The notes under the pieces were generated by a model. That model searched no databases. It saw only the letters and a list, made by a program, of their open reading frames with translations, and was not told the origin of the DNA. A stretch of 64,000 bases of DNA from a virus: positions 78,378-142,377 of IMG/VR virus record IMGVR_UViG_3300009506_000002; one strand, 5' to 3'. The stretch's first letter is position 1. Each line of letters begins with the position of its first letter. Made by a program: the position numbers and the translations under genes. Below, one piece after another: positions 48,924 through 55,988 of the stretch.

Positions 48924-49608
48924 CTTTCTCTCCTCTTTTCCATCGCATGCCGTAGACTGGGTTGCCCGGCCCTCGGCGCTCTATGCTCATTTTTCTATTT
49001 CTTTCGGTGTAATCATATGCCTTTGTTGCTGCAATACGCCGAGCTTCTTGCTCTGGTGTAAAGTTTGCTCGAACAATCTTAGATGCATTCGATCTTCGCA
49101 ATCTGCGAGCTTCTCTCAATTTGTCCTCGAGTCCGTTACAAACCGACCAATGACGCAATGATGAATTTACATTGTGCATAGACATTGAGTATTTTTCCGA
49201 TATTTGTTGTACTGTATAATTGCCCATGACATACAAATTCCAAATAACCACACATTGATCGGAATAATCACAAAACCCATACTTTCTTGCCCAAGCATCA
49301 CGAACCACATCAGAATGCCTCGCATTCGTAATCCTTCTCACCCACCCATATAGTTTATTGTTTCTTCCGGGTAGTGAGGTTGACATCATAACACAAGCAA
49401 AAACCAACCCACTCACTTCCGGATGCATCTTCAACAATAGCAGATGCGCCGTATAGTGTTCCTCAGGAAGAAGTTCGACAAGATTTGATTCGTCGTCTGA
49501 TCCTCCCATACATCTGGGTAATATATGGTGCCTTTCTAGATATTCGTTCAGAATATTCCTTTTTCTTGCTCGATCGATAAGTCTCTCGTAGTGTTTGCGA
49601 TAATTCAT
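48898..49608 (-). CDS. HNH homing endonuclease between the uvsX halves
   Basis: 236 aa. HNH domain: ERHHILPRCMGGSDDESNLVELLPEEHYTAHLLL, then a helix-turn-helix-like region (VQQISEKYSMSMHNVNSSLRHW) and a NUMOD3-like RRGPGNPVYGMRW end. It likely cuts intein-less uvsX alleles and spreads the fractured locus. It has a perfect late promoter and overlaps the C-half start by 26 bases. Confidence 0.88.
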   Translation of the reverse strand: MNYRKHYERLIDRARKRNILNEYLERHHILPRCMGGSDDESNLVELLPEEHYTAHLLLLKMHPEVSGLVFACVMMSTSLPGRNNKLYGWVRRITNARHSDVVRDAWARKYGFCDYSDQCVVIWNLYVMGNYTVQQISEKYSMSMHNVNSSLRHWSVCNGLEDKLREARRLRRSNASKIVRANFTPEQEARRIAATKAYDYTERNRKMSIERRGPGNPVYGMRWKRGEKGENKKHTT

Positions 49609-49641
49609 ACGTTCTAAACCCTTTGTTCTATAAGTATGAAT

Positions 49642-50514
49642 TTATTTATACGAATCAATGATTTCACCTTCTCTGAGATCGCACACATATTTCCATTCAC
49701 CTTCCACCATAAACCGATGGCCGTCAGTGAACTCCAAGATCTCACCACTTTCTAACTCAATTTCAGTTATCCATGCGCCATCATGTTCTGTTGTCCACTT
49801 CACCGCTTCTGGTCCGGCAATGGTCATAACTTGATCGCCAGCAACGACATCCTTGATAGACTTTGTCGTTCCATCAGGCAACAAAACCGTCATCTTTTCC
49901 GTTCCGCATTGGTAGGTGTGGTTGATGGCAATGAGAGGAATGTCCTTCAGTGTGAGGTGCGGTGTGACAATACGCCACAAAGACTTCAACTGCTTCGCGC
50001 GCGTCATGTCAGCAACAGCCTTCATGTCGAGTGCGTCTTCGACTTCCTTCTTTGATGCCAGGTTACCGATTGAGTCAATGAACAGGATAACGTCATCCTC
50101 TTCCTCAATGTGATCGAGCTGATTCATGATGTCGAATTTCAGCTCTTCGATGTTGGTGATTGGGGTATGCACTACCCTCTGTGGGTCAATACCAACTGAC
50201 TTGAAATAGGACTGACCTGCGCCGAATTCTGAGTCATAGAACAGACAAACTGCATCAGGTTTAGCCTTCATGTAAGCCGCTGCCATGATCAGTCCGAACA
50301 GCGTCTTGAAGTGCTTAGACGGTCCTGCAATCATGGTCAAGCCACAACCCAGGCCACCCATAGGGCTACCAGACAGACCGATGTTGATAGCAGGAACCAC
50401 TGTAGGAACCAGCTTCTTATTGGAATGTACTTTTGAGTTGTCGAGTGTTTCGGTACGCTTAGTTAGCGTTGAATTTTTGAGTAGTCTTTCAGTCAGACTC
50501 GGTTTCGCTGCCAT
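49642..50514 (-). CDS. uvsX: recombinase UvsX, N-terminal half with N-intein
   Basis: 290 aa. Extein residues 1-202 carry Walker A GPSKHFKT (64-71), Walker B VILFIDSIG and end IAINHTYQ. The N-intein, residues 203-290, starts CGTEKMTVLLPDG, has block B FTDGHRFM (TxxH) and ends IIDSYK. Joined, UvsX is about 348 aa (T4 391). Role: strand exchange in recombination-dependent replication. Confidence 0.92.
   Translation of the reverse strand: MAAKPSLTERLLKNSTLTKRTETLDNSKVHSNKKLVPTVVPAINIGLSGSPMGGLGCGLTMIAGPSKHFKTLFGLIMAAAYMKAKPDAVCLFYDSEFGAGQSYFKSVGIDPQRVVHTPITNIEELKFDIMNQLDHIEEEDDVILFIDSIGNLASKKEVEDALDMKAVADMTRAKQLKSLWRIVTPHLTLKDIPLIAINHTYQCGTEKMTVLLPDGTTKSIKDVVAGDQVMTIAGPEAVKWTTEHDGAWITEIELESGEILEFTDGHRFMVEGEWKYVCDLREGEIIDSYK
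49643..49650 (-). promoter_or_regulatory. perfect T4 late promoter for the HNH gene
   Basis: TATAAATA on the minus strand, eight of eight to the T4 late consensus, 35 bases before the HNH start. Confidence 0.7.
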
Positions 50515-50746
50515 TCTGTTCCTGTTCCTCTACGAGTTTATTGAAATGTCGCATGATAATATCGACGTTCGCAGGTTCCTTGATGAACATAGCAAGCGCG
50601 CCCATCAGTTGCTCGTAGGGCATCAGCGAGACGTCCTCCGGGCGGTCGGGCATTAGTAGTTGAACTCCATATCGTGAGCCTTCCTCATTCTCTCGTGAAA
50701 AGATGAGTACGGCGTCATCCTTGTGGAGTGGTAGATGTTCTGCCAT
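50489..50746 (-). CDS. small acidic hypothetical protein
   Basis: 85 aa, acidic ends, helical middle (YEQLMGALAMFIKEPANVD). Overlaps the uvsX start by 26 bases. Function unknown. Confidence 0.6.
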   Translation of the reverse strand: MAEHLPLHKDDAVLIFSRENEEGSRYGVQLLMPDRPEDVSLMPYEQLMGALAMFIKEPANVDIIMRHFNKLVEEQEQNGSETESD

Positions 50747-50780
50747 TAAAACTCCTGTGTAGTTATGTTTCTACGACAAA

Positions 50781-50809
50781 AGTATATCAGACATGGAGTG
50801 AATTGTCAA
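50781..50809 (-). promoter_or_regulatory. early sigma-70 promoter for the uvsX operon
   Basis: TTGACA (50804-50809), 17-bp spacer, TATACT (50781-50786). Confidence 0.85.
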
Positions 50810-50816
50810 GTGGAAA

Positions 50817-51137
50817 TTAGTTGTTCTTGTCGCGCTCTTTCTTCTTTTCACGGAGAGTCTTCAGGTACTCATCCGCGCGCTTGCGCATAGCTTTTTCTGC
50901 GTTAGTGGCAGTGCCATCCTCGATCTTCAGGTCATACTCGAAGACGACGTCTTCTTGCTGGCGGATCTGATATTCGAGAACGTCATTTTGAACCAGCAGA
51001 ATTTCGGCAGACTGATTGAAGCGTGCCTCGGCAGCCCAGACACTGGTGATCAGCATACCCACGATGCCCAGCACCGCAGCGAGGGACTTCAATGGGTTGT
51101 CTTTGATATACTTCACTGTGTCTTCTGATCCTGCCAT
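50817..51137 (-). CDS. membrane protein with coiled coil, possible spanin or holin
   Basis: 106 aa: one transmembrane helix (about 17-36, LAAVLGIVGMLITSVWA) near the N-terminus then a long charged coiled coil (YQIRQQEDVVFEYDLK...). The shape fits an inner-membrane spanin; location beside the transglycosylase supports a lysis role. Not proven. Confidence 0.55.
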   Translation of the reverse strand: MAGSEDTVKYIKDNPLKSLAAVLGIVGMLITSVWAAEARFNQSAEILLVQNDVLEYQIRQQEDVVFEYDLKIEDGTATNAEKAMRKRADEYLKTLREKKKERDKNN

Positions 51138-51302
51138 TTTCTACCTATAACTAGGGACCCAGAGGCGCGTCAGCGGGGCTACCTACCGCAATGCTGCCAG
51201 TTCCGCATGGGTCGAATTGCACAGTCTTTAGATGCTGCTTCTGCCAATCAGCCATCTGGGCGTAGCTGTGCGCCTGCCCTACACCTGTGGCAAAGTGTAA
51301 AA
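51138..51302 (-). other. non-coding or weakly coding stretch in lysis region
   Basis: Contains a 34-aa frame from ATG 51255 to 51151 (MADWQKQHLKTVQFDPCGTG...) with no ribosome site. The same frame is open upstream to the stop of the 39-aa peptide. Nothing firm can be called. Confidence 0.4.
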
Positions 51303-51322
51303 CTATTTAGCGAACTAAATAG
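51298..51322 (-). terminator. Rho-independent terminator with UUCG loop
   Basis: Eight-bp AT-rich perfect stem (51303-51310 with 51315-51322), TTCG tetraloop, then GTTTTAC. Ends the lysis transcript. Confidence 0.75.
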
Positions 51323-51426
51323 ATGAAAGTCATCAATGCACCCAAGATCAGTAGACCTCGGAAGATGATAATGTGGGTCGGCTTAGCCTCCCCTACATCA
51401 TAGCCACAACTTCTACCGTATTCCAT
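51307..51426 (-). CDS. 39-aa membrane peptide overlapping the endolysin gene
   Basis: ATG 51426 with an excellent GGAGGAG site 6 bases upstream, inside the last codons of the transglycosylase in another frame. C-terminal hydrophobic helix (HIIIFRGLLILGALMTFIYLV). Possible small holin or lysis regulator. Confidence 0.55.
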   Translation of the reverse strand: MEYGRSCGYDVGEAKPTHIIIFRGLLILGALMTFIYLVR

Positions 51427-52034
51427 GCTTGCTCCTCCTCGAAGATGTCAAATACTGCATTGGGATATCTCATGCTACCCTTTGAGCCATTGTAGGCCGC
51501 CAGTGCAACAGCAGGATCCTTGTACAGATCAAGATAATGTTTCAGAATGGTTGTACCGAAGCGAATGTTTGTGCGTGGGTCATAAAGGTTGACGGAGTAG
51601 GACTTGCGTGATGACCACACAATCCGACCTGATTTGTCCTCGCGCCAGTTAGGCATGATCTGCATCAGACCGCGAGCACCAACCTTTGAGCGCGCACGCG
51701 CGTTGAAACTTGACTCTTTGGCGATGACGCTGGCAACGAGCCAAGGGTTCAGGTCCTTTTTGTAGGAGTATTCCAGGATGAGGTCAACGTAATCATACAT
51801 CTCATCCTTGTCCTTCACGTAGTTGCCGACCGCGTCGATCAGTTTGTTGCGTAGAGGATAGTCCTCAATGTAACCTACCACTTCATTCGGAATCCACTCC
51901 TGTACGGTGTGAACCTGATTCTGAAAGGCCTTCTGTCCATAGTGATCAATGGCAGCAAGCGGCATGAATACGAGTGTGAATGTCAGAATGACGACAATAC
52001 TTACTCGCTTGAGGAAGCGATCTAGACGTGACAA
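51393..52034 (-). CDS. membrane-anchored lytic transglycosylase (endolysin)
   Basis: 213 aa. N-terminal signal-anchor (about 9-28, VSIVVILTFTLVFMPLAAI), then an SLT domain: VIAKESSFNARARSKVGARGLMQIMP with the catalytic Glu, and YDPRTNIRFGTTILKHYLD ... AAYNGS. Cuts peptidoglycan glycan strands; the anchor suggests a SAR-type endolysin released on depolarisation. T4 uses a different lysozyme (gpE). Confidence 0.85.
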   Translation of the reverse strand: MSRLDRFLKRVSIVVILTFTLVFMPLAAIDHYGQKAFQNQVHTVQEWIPNEVVGYIEDYPLRNKLIDAVGNYVKDKDEMYDYVDLILEYSYKKDLNPWLVASVIAKESSFNARARSKVGARGLMQIMPNWREDKSGRIVWSSRKSYSVNLYDPRTNIRFGTTILKHYLDLYKDPAVALAAYNGSKGSMRYPNAVFDIFEEEQAWNTVEVVAMM

Positions 52035-52049
52035 ATTTTGCTCCTGTGA

Positions 52050-52424
52050 TTAGCTTCTTTTCTTGAACGCCAGCCATCCAAACGCGCGCACAGCGTAGTA
52101 GATGACATTGCGGCGCCACTTGGCAACACCCAGAACTTCCATACCTTCAAGGAAGATATCGTCAGCCTCGCGGCGAGTGAAGTTTTCGAATGGTGTGCGG
52201 TAGATGTAGTCATGAACAATTGCAGCCTTGGCGTACTCACCATGAGGCGGCATGATTGCCCAGAACGGACGTGGTATTGAAGCGAGGTCAGTCACGAATC
52301 CCGCATGAACGCGGACGACGACCAGAGAGGGATACTCGCCTACGTGAAACTCAAAGCTCTCATAGACTTCAAAGTTTCTCTCTGGCAGCATCTTAAGAAT
52401 TACTGGTTTGGTAAACTCAGACAT
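52050..52424 (-). CDS. DUF1353-family protein
   Basis: 124 aa. GFVTDLASIPRPFWAIMPPHGEYAKAAIVHDYIYR is the DUF1353 hallmark, usually found in phage lysis or tail-end modules. Next to the transglycosylase, so counted with the lysis cassette. Molecular role unknown. Confidence 0.8.
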   Translation of the reverse strand: MSEFTKPVILKMLPERNFEVYESFEFHVGEYPSLVVVRVHAGFVTDLASIPRPFWAIMPPHGEYAKAAIVHDYIYRTPFENFTRREADDIFLEGMEVLGVAKWRRNVIYYAVRAFGWLAFKKRS

Positions 52425-52439
52425 GTTATATTTAGCTCC

Positions 52440-52727
52440 TTAGATGTACATCTCAAGACGAGGTTCAATGGTGTACAGGTCCTCGTCTACGCCAGCCAGC
52501 TCGTGTGGTGAAACCAGCTCTACCAGAATGCCGAAATGCTTGTTGAACACCCGGAGCAGGTTATTGTAGTCGCCTGACTTCATTTCGGTTATGATGGCTT
52601 TGGCATCCTGTCCTGTCTGGTCAGCAATATCGCCTGCAATGCCAAGAACAACGAATGTGTTGCCTTTTGTACCTGAAATGTCAAGCTTCTTACGGCGTAG
52701 TCCTTTGTAGTTGCTGTAGTTGCTCAT
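52440..52727 (-). CDS. hypothetical protein
   Basis: 95 aa; GIAGDIADQTGQDAKAIITEMKSGDYNNLLRVFNKHFG suggests a helical domain with an early start after its own promoter. Function unknown. Confidence 0.6.
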   Translation of the reverse strand: MSNYSNYKGLRRKKLDISGTKGNTFVVLGIAGDIADQTGQDAKAIITEMKSGDYNNLLRVFNKHFGILVELVSPHELAGVDEDLYTIEPRLEMYI

Positions 52728-52754
52728 AACGATCTCCTTTCACTCAATGTATGA

Positions 52755-52783
52755 AGTCTAGCAGATAAAGAAGGCGCTGTCAA
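52755..52783 (-). promoter_or_regulatory. early sigma-70 promoter inside a terminator palindrome
   Basis: TTGACA (52778-52783), 17-bp spacer, TAGACT (52755-52760); the -35 lies in the 52771-52803 palindrome. Confidence 0.85.
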
Positions 52784-52803
52784 GACTGTCTTGACAGCGC
52801 CTT
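52771..52803. terminator. 16-bp perfect palindrome, terminator of the upstream gene
   Basis: Arms 52771-52786 and 52788-52803 are exact reverse complements with a single central base; it follows the 52833 gene stop and runs into CTTTAT. Both arms contain TTGACA. Confidence 0.75.
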
Positions 52804-52832
52804 CGAGTTATACGTTAAACCTAGGAATAACG

Positions 52833-53357
52833 TTAATTGTGAGTACGACCCTCGTTCTTGCTCTTAACAATGTGGTCTGCGCAATGAGAGCTTGCCCATG
52901 AGTCTGGCTTCAAAACGTGCTTGAAGCCGTAGCCGACGACCATACCAGCCAGAGCCTTTACGTGATCAGATGAAGCGTAGTGGGTGTCTGGGTTTGCGTC
53001 AACGTGGACGAGGATACGCTCACGAATTACGTCACCACGAGCCTCGGTCAGCTCGACAGCCAACTGCAATGAAAGCATAGTCTCATTGTAGAGCTTCTCC
53101 CACAGGTTATTGGTTGGTACGTTGCGGAACTTCAAGTAGAAGACACGAGCACCACGACCGAATGGGTCATGAACAATTACGCAGGTTACGTAGTTGCAGA
53201 GTCCTTTCTTGCTTGCCTTCTGCGCGTCGGTTCCGATGTGGACGATGGTTGATGAAGACGCAAGGAATGGCTCAAGACCTTCGACGAGGTCTACGTTCTT
53301 CTTGTCGATGTTACGCCACTGCTCTTGCAGTAAGTTCTCAAACTTTATCTGTGCCAT
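52833..53357 (-). CDS. YkuK/DUF458 RNase H-like protein
   Basis: 174 aa. HIGTDAQKASKKGLCNYVTCVIVHD and ILVHVDANPDTHYASSDHVKALAGMVVGYGF, ending KPDSWASSHCADHIVK, match the DUF458 RNase H-like family of Bacillus YkuK. Acidic residues Asp/Glu of the fold are retained. May process RNA:DNA hybrids or RNA; lies first beside the tRNA array. Confidence 0.78.
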   Translation of the reverse strand: MAQIKFENLLQEQWRNIDKKNVDLVEGLEPFLASSSTIVHIGTDAQKASKKGLCNYVTCVIVHDPFGRGARVFYLKFRNVPTNNLWEKLYNETMLSLQLAVELTEARGDVIRERILVHVDANPDTHYASSDHVKALAGMVVGYGFKHVLKPDSWASSHCADHIVKSKNEGRTHN

Positions 53358-53389
53358 GATAGCCTCCTTGCGGTATCAATAAATTCTAA

Positions 53390-53465
53390 TGGTGCGCCAC
53401 CCGGGACTCGAACCCGGACTGTTCAGGGTTTAAACCTGTTGCCTCTGCCGTTGCGCTAGTGGCGC
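53390..53465 (-). tRNA. tRNA-Leu(TAA), no long variable arm
   Basis: 76 nt with encoded CCA. Acceptor GCGCCAC/GTGGCGC, loop TTTAAAC gives anticodon TAA. The variable region is only five bases (ACAGT), unlike normal Leu tRNAs. Confidence 0.75.
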
Positions 53466-53472
53466 GCTTGCG

Positions 53473-53676
53473 TCACGCTTCGATCTCTTGAATGATGCGA
53501 TAAACGAACCCTGCATTTACGGGTTCTTTGGCTGACTGCAAACAGAGTAGCAAGAGCTGCTGTTCTGTGAGTCTAGCCCAACGTTCATCGCTCAAAGCGT
53601 TACGAACAATTCTCATTGCCTCAATCGCTGAAGATACCTTCATGAATTGGGGCTGTGAATCATCTCTGTCCTTCAT
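53473..53676 (-). CDS. small hypothetical protein in tRNA array
   Basis: 67 aa; GGAG 6 bases before ATG 53676. Helical, with ALSDERWARLTEQQLLLLCLQ. Function unknown. Confidence 0.6.
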   Translation of the reverse strand: MKDRDDSQPQFMKVSSAIEAMRIVRNALSDERWARLTEQQLLLLCLQSAKEPVNAGFVYRIIQEIEA

Positions 53677-53742
53677 ACGCTCTCCTGATAATATAGCTTA
53701 TCAGAAAAGCTTTCTAGACGCTATGACCCACGTCACATAAAC

Positions 53743-53843
53743 TGGAGCGGGCTTGCGCTGGCGGCGAAACTTGAATTCTAGGCCCAGCCAAACCACTCTT
53801 CTAAGGTACCCTCAAGTGGGACGTTATGGGATCACCAGCCCGC
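53743..53843 (-). ncRNA. CCA-ended tRNA-like RNA of unusual architecture
   Basis: Seven-bp acceptor-like stem (GCGGGCT/AGCCCGC), base T, then CCA, enclosing 83 nt that do not fold as a cloverleaf; an inner GCTGG/CCAGC stem and a TTCAAGT loop resemble a displaced T-arm. Could be a decayed tRNA or a new RNA. Confidence 0.45.
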
Positions 53844-53849
53844 ATTGTA

Positions 53850-53923
53850 TGGATCTCCGGGGAGGGGTCGAACCTCCGTCTCCTGGTTCAGAGCCAGGTA
53901 TCCTGCCATTAGACGACCAGAGA
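53850..53923 (-). tRNA. tRNA-Gln(CTG)
   Basis: 74 nt, CCA encoded. Acceptor TCTCTGG/CCGGAGA; anticodon loop CTCTGAA. Confidence 0.9.
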
Positions 53924-54215
53924 ATAAAAGCCTAAGTACCTTGAAGGGGTTACCACTGAAAGCACGTCCCAACTCATCTAAGGTTGGTCTGACCGCTTGG
54001 GCTTTGTTTTGGCTATTTTGGCCCGGCGGCACCCGGTGTTTTGTTTCTAGGTTCCTGCCTACGGATGGGACGACACACCCTTGTCAGCCCGGCGCATTTG
54101 CGGAATCCGCCGAGAGATACCGTGCTCTTTGCAAGTCATGAAGTTGCCAACCTTCAAATTGGAGACGGGACATGCCCGCACTCTCCGCCACCGCATTTTT
54201 CTAAACGCGGAAAAC
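53924..54215. other. no gene assigned; GC-rich hairpins
   Basis: About 290 bases with open frames that look like shadows; several hairpins (for example near 54040 and 54200). No tRNA T-arm. A 26-aa frame MTCKEHGISRRIPQ... lacks a ribosome site. Confidence 0.4.
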
Positions 54216-54293
54216 TGGTACCCGCCCCGGGATTCGAACCCGGACTGTTCAGCTTTTGAAGCTGCTGCCTCCTGCCAATTGCGCTAGACGGGC
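54216..54293 (-). tRNA. tRNA-Leu(CAA), no long variable arm
   Basis: 78 nt, CCA encoded. Acceptor GCCCGTC/GGCGGGT, loop TTCAAAA. Short variable region; scaffold almost identical to 63773-63850. Confidence 0.75.
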
Positions 54294-54298
54294 ATATT

Positions 54299-54508
54299 GA
54301 AAACACTGACCGATAGCCGGGATTCTGTCTTGGGTGACCATTCGCCTATCTGCCACAACCCGGAATCTCAGGCTAGAACTTGCCTCATCCTGTTTGTGTT
54401 GCACAGCCCCTTGCGGTATATCTGTAGTGAAACGCCAAAGGCTCCTACAGCATGTTCTGGCTGTGTCCCGAGCTTCCTCACCGTAGTGCGGTCACCTGGT
54501 CAGTTTTC
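54299..54508 (-). ncRNA. rnpB: RNase P RNA homologue, compact
   Basis: About 210 nt. P1: GAAAACTGACC (54498-54508) with GGTCAGTGTTTTC (54299-54311). P2: GGTGACC with GGTCACC, perfect. Minimal P3: CAC-TACG-GTG. Conserved region I, GAGGAAGCTCGGGA, pairs with region V, ACAGAATCCCGGCTATCGG, to make P4 as AGC-[U]-CGGGA / UCCCG-GCU, keeping the universally conserved bulged U. Region IV matches as GCGAATGGTCACC. The specificity domain is much reduced: the usual GGTAAGAGCGCACC element is absent. Bacterial RNase P RNAs are about 330-400 nt. It would cut 5' leaders from the surrounding tRNA transcripts, with a host protein subunit. Confidence 0.85.
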
Positions 54509-54694
54509 TCTTATGATGCTGAAACCCTCAACCTTGGTGATATCGGGCAGAACATCAATGTTGTAGATCAAGCGCCATGTACCGTCTGGCAGTTGATCAA
54601 GATGTATCATCCTTTTGTCGGTACGTACCGACGTGACCTTTGAAAGCTCTAGCTCTTCGCCTGTGCCTTCAATGCGTATGGCTCTACGTGTCAA
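54500..54694 (-). CDS. small hypothetical protein
   Basis: 64 aa from TTG 54694, coupled to the previous stop. Beta-rich (IEGTGEELELSKVTSVRTD). Its stop lies 9 bases inside the RNase P RNA 5' end, so both share a transcript. Function unknown. Confidence 0.5.
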   Translation of the reverse strand: MTRRAIRIEGTGEELELSKVTSVRTDKRMIHLDQLPDGTWRLIYNIDVLPDITKVEGFSIIREN

Positions 54695-54948
54695 GCCAGC
54701 GACACCGTGGTCAGGTTGCTCTTGCGTACACGCTGCAGAGCTGCACGCTGGTTGCCGTGCTTGTCGATGTACGGAATCAGGACTTCCTGATGTCCAGGAC
54801 TTACTGGATTGCGCCAGTGATCCTTCTTGTTCTTGGCAGCTTTGGCATCAAACGGAGCAAAGCTCGGGATGACTGCGCGCTTGCCTTTCTTCAGAACCAG
54901 TCGTTTTGTGGTTGGTGCCTCAAGGGCTGATAGATCCACCTTTTTCAT
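54691..54948 (-). CDS. basic hypothetical protein
   Basis: 85 aa, AAGGAG before ATG 54948. Lys/Arg-rich; nucleic-acid binding possible. An accessory partner of the RNase P RNA is a guess from position. Confidence 0.6.
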   Translation of the reverse strand: MKKVDLSALEAPTTKRLVLKKGKRAVIPSFAPFDAKAAKNKKDHWRNPVSPGHQEVLIPYIDKHGNQRAALQRVRKSNLTTVSLA

Positions 54949-54958
54949 TACCCACTCC

Positions 54959-55093
54959 TTACTTGAACAGAAATTCTGTCATACGGAAAACTTCACTCTT
55001 TGAGTAGCCCATGATGCGAAGTTTTCTCTTTGCGCGCTCATAACCAAACTTCTTGATCAGCGCCACAATATCAGGTCCTTTAGCTCTTGCCAA
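54959..55093 (-). CDS. 44-aa basic peptide, TTG start
   Basis: TTG 55093 with AAAGGAG 7 bases upstream. ARAKGPDIVALIKKFGYERAKRKLR is a basic helix. Directly upstream of the 54691 gene. Function unknown. Confidence 0.55.
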   Translation of the reverse strand: MARAKGPDIVALIKKFGYERAKRKLRIMGYSKSEVFRMTEFLFK

Positions 55094-55122
55094 AACACGA
55101 CTCCTTTTTCAATCAAAATAAC

Positions 55123-55194
55123 TGGTAGCGGCGGAAGGAGTCGAACCTTCCCACAGAGCTTATGAGTCTCCAGCCTGCACCACGCAGCGCCGCC
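55123..55194 (-). tRNA. tRNA-Met(CAT)
   Basis: 72 nt, CCA encoded. Acceptor GGCGGCG/CGCCGCT; loop CTCATAA. Anticodon stem has one mismatch. Could be elongator Met or the CAU-type Ile tRNA. Confidence 0.75.
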
Positions 55195-55453
55195 ATATAC
55201 AACCAGCAACTCCCTACAGCGCCAGTTGAAGCCATAACCTGACGGCACAGGGCATAACTAAACGTGGATTGAACCAGATCGTCATGCGTACCCCTTGGTC
55301 AATTTTCGCGCCTGGATGACAGTCTAAGGGAGAACTGTCAGAGCACCTACGCCCACCGTTTTGATTGAGACGTGCCCGCCACTTTCAGGCTGCCAGCTCC
55401 TCCCCTCTCGGGGCGTTCTCTAATAAACCACCGTCTCTTGCTTCAAAGCAATT
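55195..55453. other. no gene assigned; structured-looking stretch
   Basis: About 260 bases without a usable frame. A GACAGT...ACTGTC stem and a CCCCTCTCGGGG hairpin are visible. Possible ncRNA or decayed tRNAs. Confidence 0.35.
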
Positions 55454-55531
55454 TGGATGCTGAAGCCCTGGAGTTGAACCAGGTTTAAAGAGGTTATGAG
55501 CCTCCAGCAGATACCGACCTGCCCGCCAGCA
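55454..55531 (-). tRNA. tRNA(CAT), imperfect acceptor
   Basis: CCA-ended; D-stem GCAG/CTGC, anticodon arm GGAGG-CTCATAA-CCTCT and T-arm CCTGG-TTCAACT-CCAGG are good, but two extra bases follow the T-stem and the acceptor has mismatches. Possibly a CAU-Ile tRNA or a decaying copy. Confidence 0.55.
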
Positions 55532-55536
55532 ATAAT

Positions 55537-55614
55537 TGGTTGCGGAGGTCGGATTCGAACCGACGACCTCTAGGTTATGAGCCTAGCGAGCTAAACCGCT
55601 GCTACCACTCCGCA
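55537..55614 (-). tRNA. initiator tRNA-fMet(CAT)
   Basis: 78 nt, CCA encoded. Acceptor TGCGGAG/CTCCGCA; AGGCTCATAACCT anticodon arm and GTCGTCGGTTCGAAT T-region follow bacterial initiator tRNA closely. Base pair 1-72 is T-A rather than the usual C-A mismatch, and the G-C triplet is two pairs. Confidence 0.85.
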
Positions 55615-55619
55615 ATAAT

Positions 55620-55704
55620 TGGTGCCCTTGGAGGGATTCGAACCCTCACGCCCTAAGACACTGGCCTCTGATGCCAGCGCGTCTACCAATTCCACCACAA
55701 GGGC
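55620..55704 (-). tRNA. tRNA-Leu(CAG), normal long variable arm
   Basis: 85 nt, CCA encoded. Acceptor GCCCTTG/CAAGGGC; loop ATCAGAG; class II variable arm. Its 46-base middle is duplicated at 56248-56293. Confidence 0.92.
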
Positions 55705-55709
55705 AGTGA

Positions 55710-55937
55710 TCAGCTAACGACGAAGTTGTAAATCAGATGCTTCATCGTAGCCTTCGGATATTTCTCCTTAATGCTATCAACTCCAGCAAAACGTTCTTTC
55801 GATCCTGTGTAGAGCGTCGATTGCTTGCGGTCCCTGACGAACTCCTTCTGATCTTCATTCCAGAAGCAATTCGGGATCCTTGCATGAGCAATGCGAGCCG
55901 GTGTCGTTTCGGGATTTACCTGAATCTGACCATTCAT
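55710..55937 (-). CDS. small hypothetical protein (paralogue of 56521-56754)
   Basis: 75 aa. IAHARIPNCFWNEDQKEFVRDRKQSTLYTGSKER matches the pattern of the 56521 gene (AHAFLADVFFSEEQKAFVRD...RYVGAKAR). A small tRNA-array-associated family. Function unknown. Confidence 0.6.
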   Translation of the reverse strand: MNGQIQVNPETTPARIAHARIPNCFWNEDQKEFVRDRKQSTLYTGSKERFAGVDSIKEKYPKATMKHLIYNFVVS

Positions 55938-55959
55938 TATATTCTCCTTCGCGTGCTCT

Positions 55960-55988
55960 ACTCTAGCATCTTATGAGGTTGCTGTCAA
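55960..55988 (-). promoter_or_regulatory. early sigma-70 promoter
   Basis: TTGACA (55983-55988), 17-bp spacer, TAGAGT (55960-55965). Confidence 0.82.

Noticed and set aside
49642-50514. uvsX truncated by a nonsense mutation
   Set aside because: The C-terminal 88 residues are a clear N-intein with TxxH block and the matching C-intein exists downstream.
53743-53843. tmRNA
   Set aside because: The acceptor-like ends suggested it, but there is no tag reading frame, no canonical T-arm next to the acceptor, and the RNA is far too short.
53832-54287. Protein-coding frames over tRNA-Gln and tRNA-Leu(CAA), both strands
   Set aside because: They cross tRNAs with full cloverleaf pairing and have no starts with ribosome sites.
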